Part shown: positions 6,775 through 6,938 of the stretch, in pieces | Numbering within the stretch: the stretch's first letter is position 1 | Layout: each line of letters opens with the position of its first letter | Assembly: GCA_900764115.1 (NCBI GenBank) | Contig: CAAFMR010000113.1 | Coordinates: 1-6,938, forward strand | Length of the DNA stretch: 6,938 bases | From: Clostridia bacterium | Lineage (GTDB): Bacteria > Bacillota > Clostridia > Oscillospirales > Acutalibacteraceae | Direction of reading: 5' to 3' | Notes under the pieces: model-generated | What the model was told of the DNA's origin: nothing | Databases searched by the model: none | What the model saw: only the letters and a program-made list of their open reading frames with translations | Program-made: the position numbers and the translations under genes

Positions 6775-6799
6775 TAATTGTATTTTACAAATACAATTA
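6775..6799. repeat. AT-rich perfect hairpin just after hflX
   Basis: TAATTGTATTT and AAATACAATTA are perfect 11-bp inverted repeats around a three-base TAC centre, beginning 12 bases after the hflX stop. The stem is almost all A-T pairs and has no T-tract after it, so it does not resemble a standard terminator. It might be a protein binding site, an mRNA 3'-end structure, or a remnant of an inserted sequence. Confidence 0.6.
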
Positions 6800-6806
6800 G
6801 TATGAA

Positions 6807-6839
6807 AATAGCCATAGGAGCAACGCTCCTATGGCTATT
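6807..6839. terminator. 15-bp perfect stem-loop downstream of hflX, probable terminator
   Basis: AATAGCCATAGGAGC (6807-6821) and GCTCCTATGGCTATT (6825-6839) form a perfect 15-bp stem with a three-base AAC loop. Reading rightward there is no U-tract after it (GTATCGG follows). Reading leftward the stem ends in TTTTC. It therefore fits best as a terminator for a gene arriving from the right, or as a stable 3' end for hflX mRNA. The inverted repeat is certain; termination is inference. Confidence 0.6.
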
Positions 6840-6865
6840 GTATCGGTATGGGATTTTCCTGGCTG

Positions 6866-6938
6866 TTATGTGCCCAAGTGCCTCATTTCCGTTCCGTCTC
6901 CGCGGGCATCCTTGCCTTCCGGTATGTCATATATTCCG
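6866..6938 (-). other. Right-edge sequence, possible 3' end of a converging gene
   Basis: From the right edge two minus-strand frames stay open and then stop: one ends at TAA (6868-6866), with 23 codons visible ending G-T-E-M-R-H-L-G-T, the other at TGA (6885-6883), with 17 codons visible ending A-E-T-E-R-K. Either could be the tail of a gene converging on hflX, with the 6807-6839 stem as its terminator. The visible part is too short to choose or to name a family, and it may be non-coding. Confidence 0.2.

Noticed and set aside
6848..6938. Plus-strand ATG frame open to the right edge (about 30 codons)
   Set aside because: No ribosome site or promoter precedes it, and a stem-loop lies directly upstream. 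It is too short to support a gene.
1..6938. CRISPR arrays, tRNA or rRNA genes, insertion sequences, phage or toxin-antitoxin genes
   Set aside because: I saw no spaced direct repeats, no tRNA-like cloverleaf or rRNA core sequence, and no transposase, integrase or toxin motif in any convincing frame.

Overview
The window is GC-rich and dense with genes. It looks like part of a chromosome from a Gram-positive member of the Firmicutes, probably a gut-type Clostridia such as an Oscillospiraceae relative. That placement is inferred from strong Shine-Dalgarno sites, sigma-A-type promoters in short AT-rich gaps, GC-rich third codon positions and protein style; no marker gene fixes the taxon.

Layout: (1) Positions 1-3427, minus strand, hold a two-gene operon for a heterodimeric ABC exporter. 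The upstream half-transporter (1694-3427) has a degenerate ATPase site. Its partner (1-1701) has the consensus catalytic residues but a variant signature motif, and runs off the left edge. The two genes overlap by 8 bp. (2) A 119-bp AT-rich divergent control region (3428-3546) carries an extended -10 promoter for the exporter and two palindromes. (3) A LysR-type regulator reads rightward (3547-4404), possibly followed by a 42-residue small ORF that overlaps its stop codon and lacks a standard start. (4) A bidirectional terminator (4537-4590) separates this from (5) a PIG-L/LmbE-family zinc deacetylase-like enzyme on the minus strand (4591-5337). (6) A second divergent region (5338-5482) has two clear back-to-back promoters. 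(7) The ribosome-associated GTPase HflX (5483-6763) reads rightward. (8) The right edge (6764-6938) holds two consecutive perfect hairpins and possibly the end of a converging gene.

How the genes work together: the exporter pair and the divergent LysR regulator have the arrangement of a regulator and its target, with a T-N11-A palindrome placed to serve both directions. The deacetylase and hflX share only a divergent promoter region and have no evident functional link. Every main gene belongs to a recognisable family. I found no CRISPR array, rRNA, tRNA, transposase, phage gene or evident new multigene system; the less ordinary signals are the small ORF, the palindromes and the hairpins after hflX.
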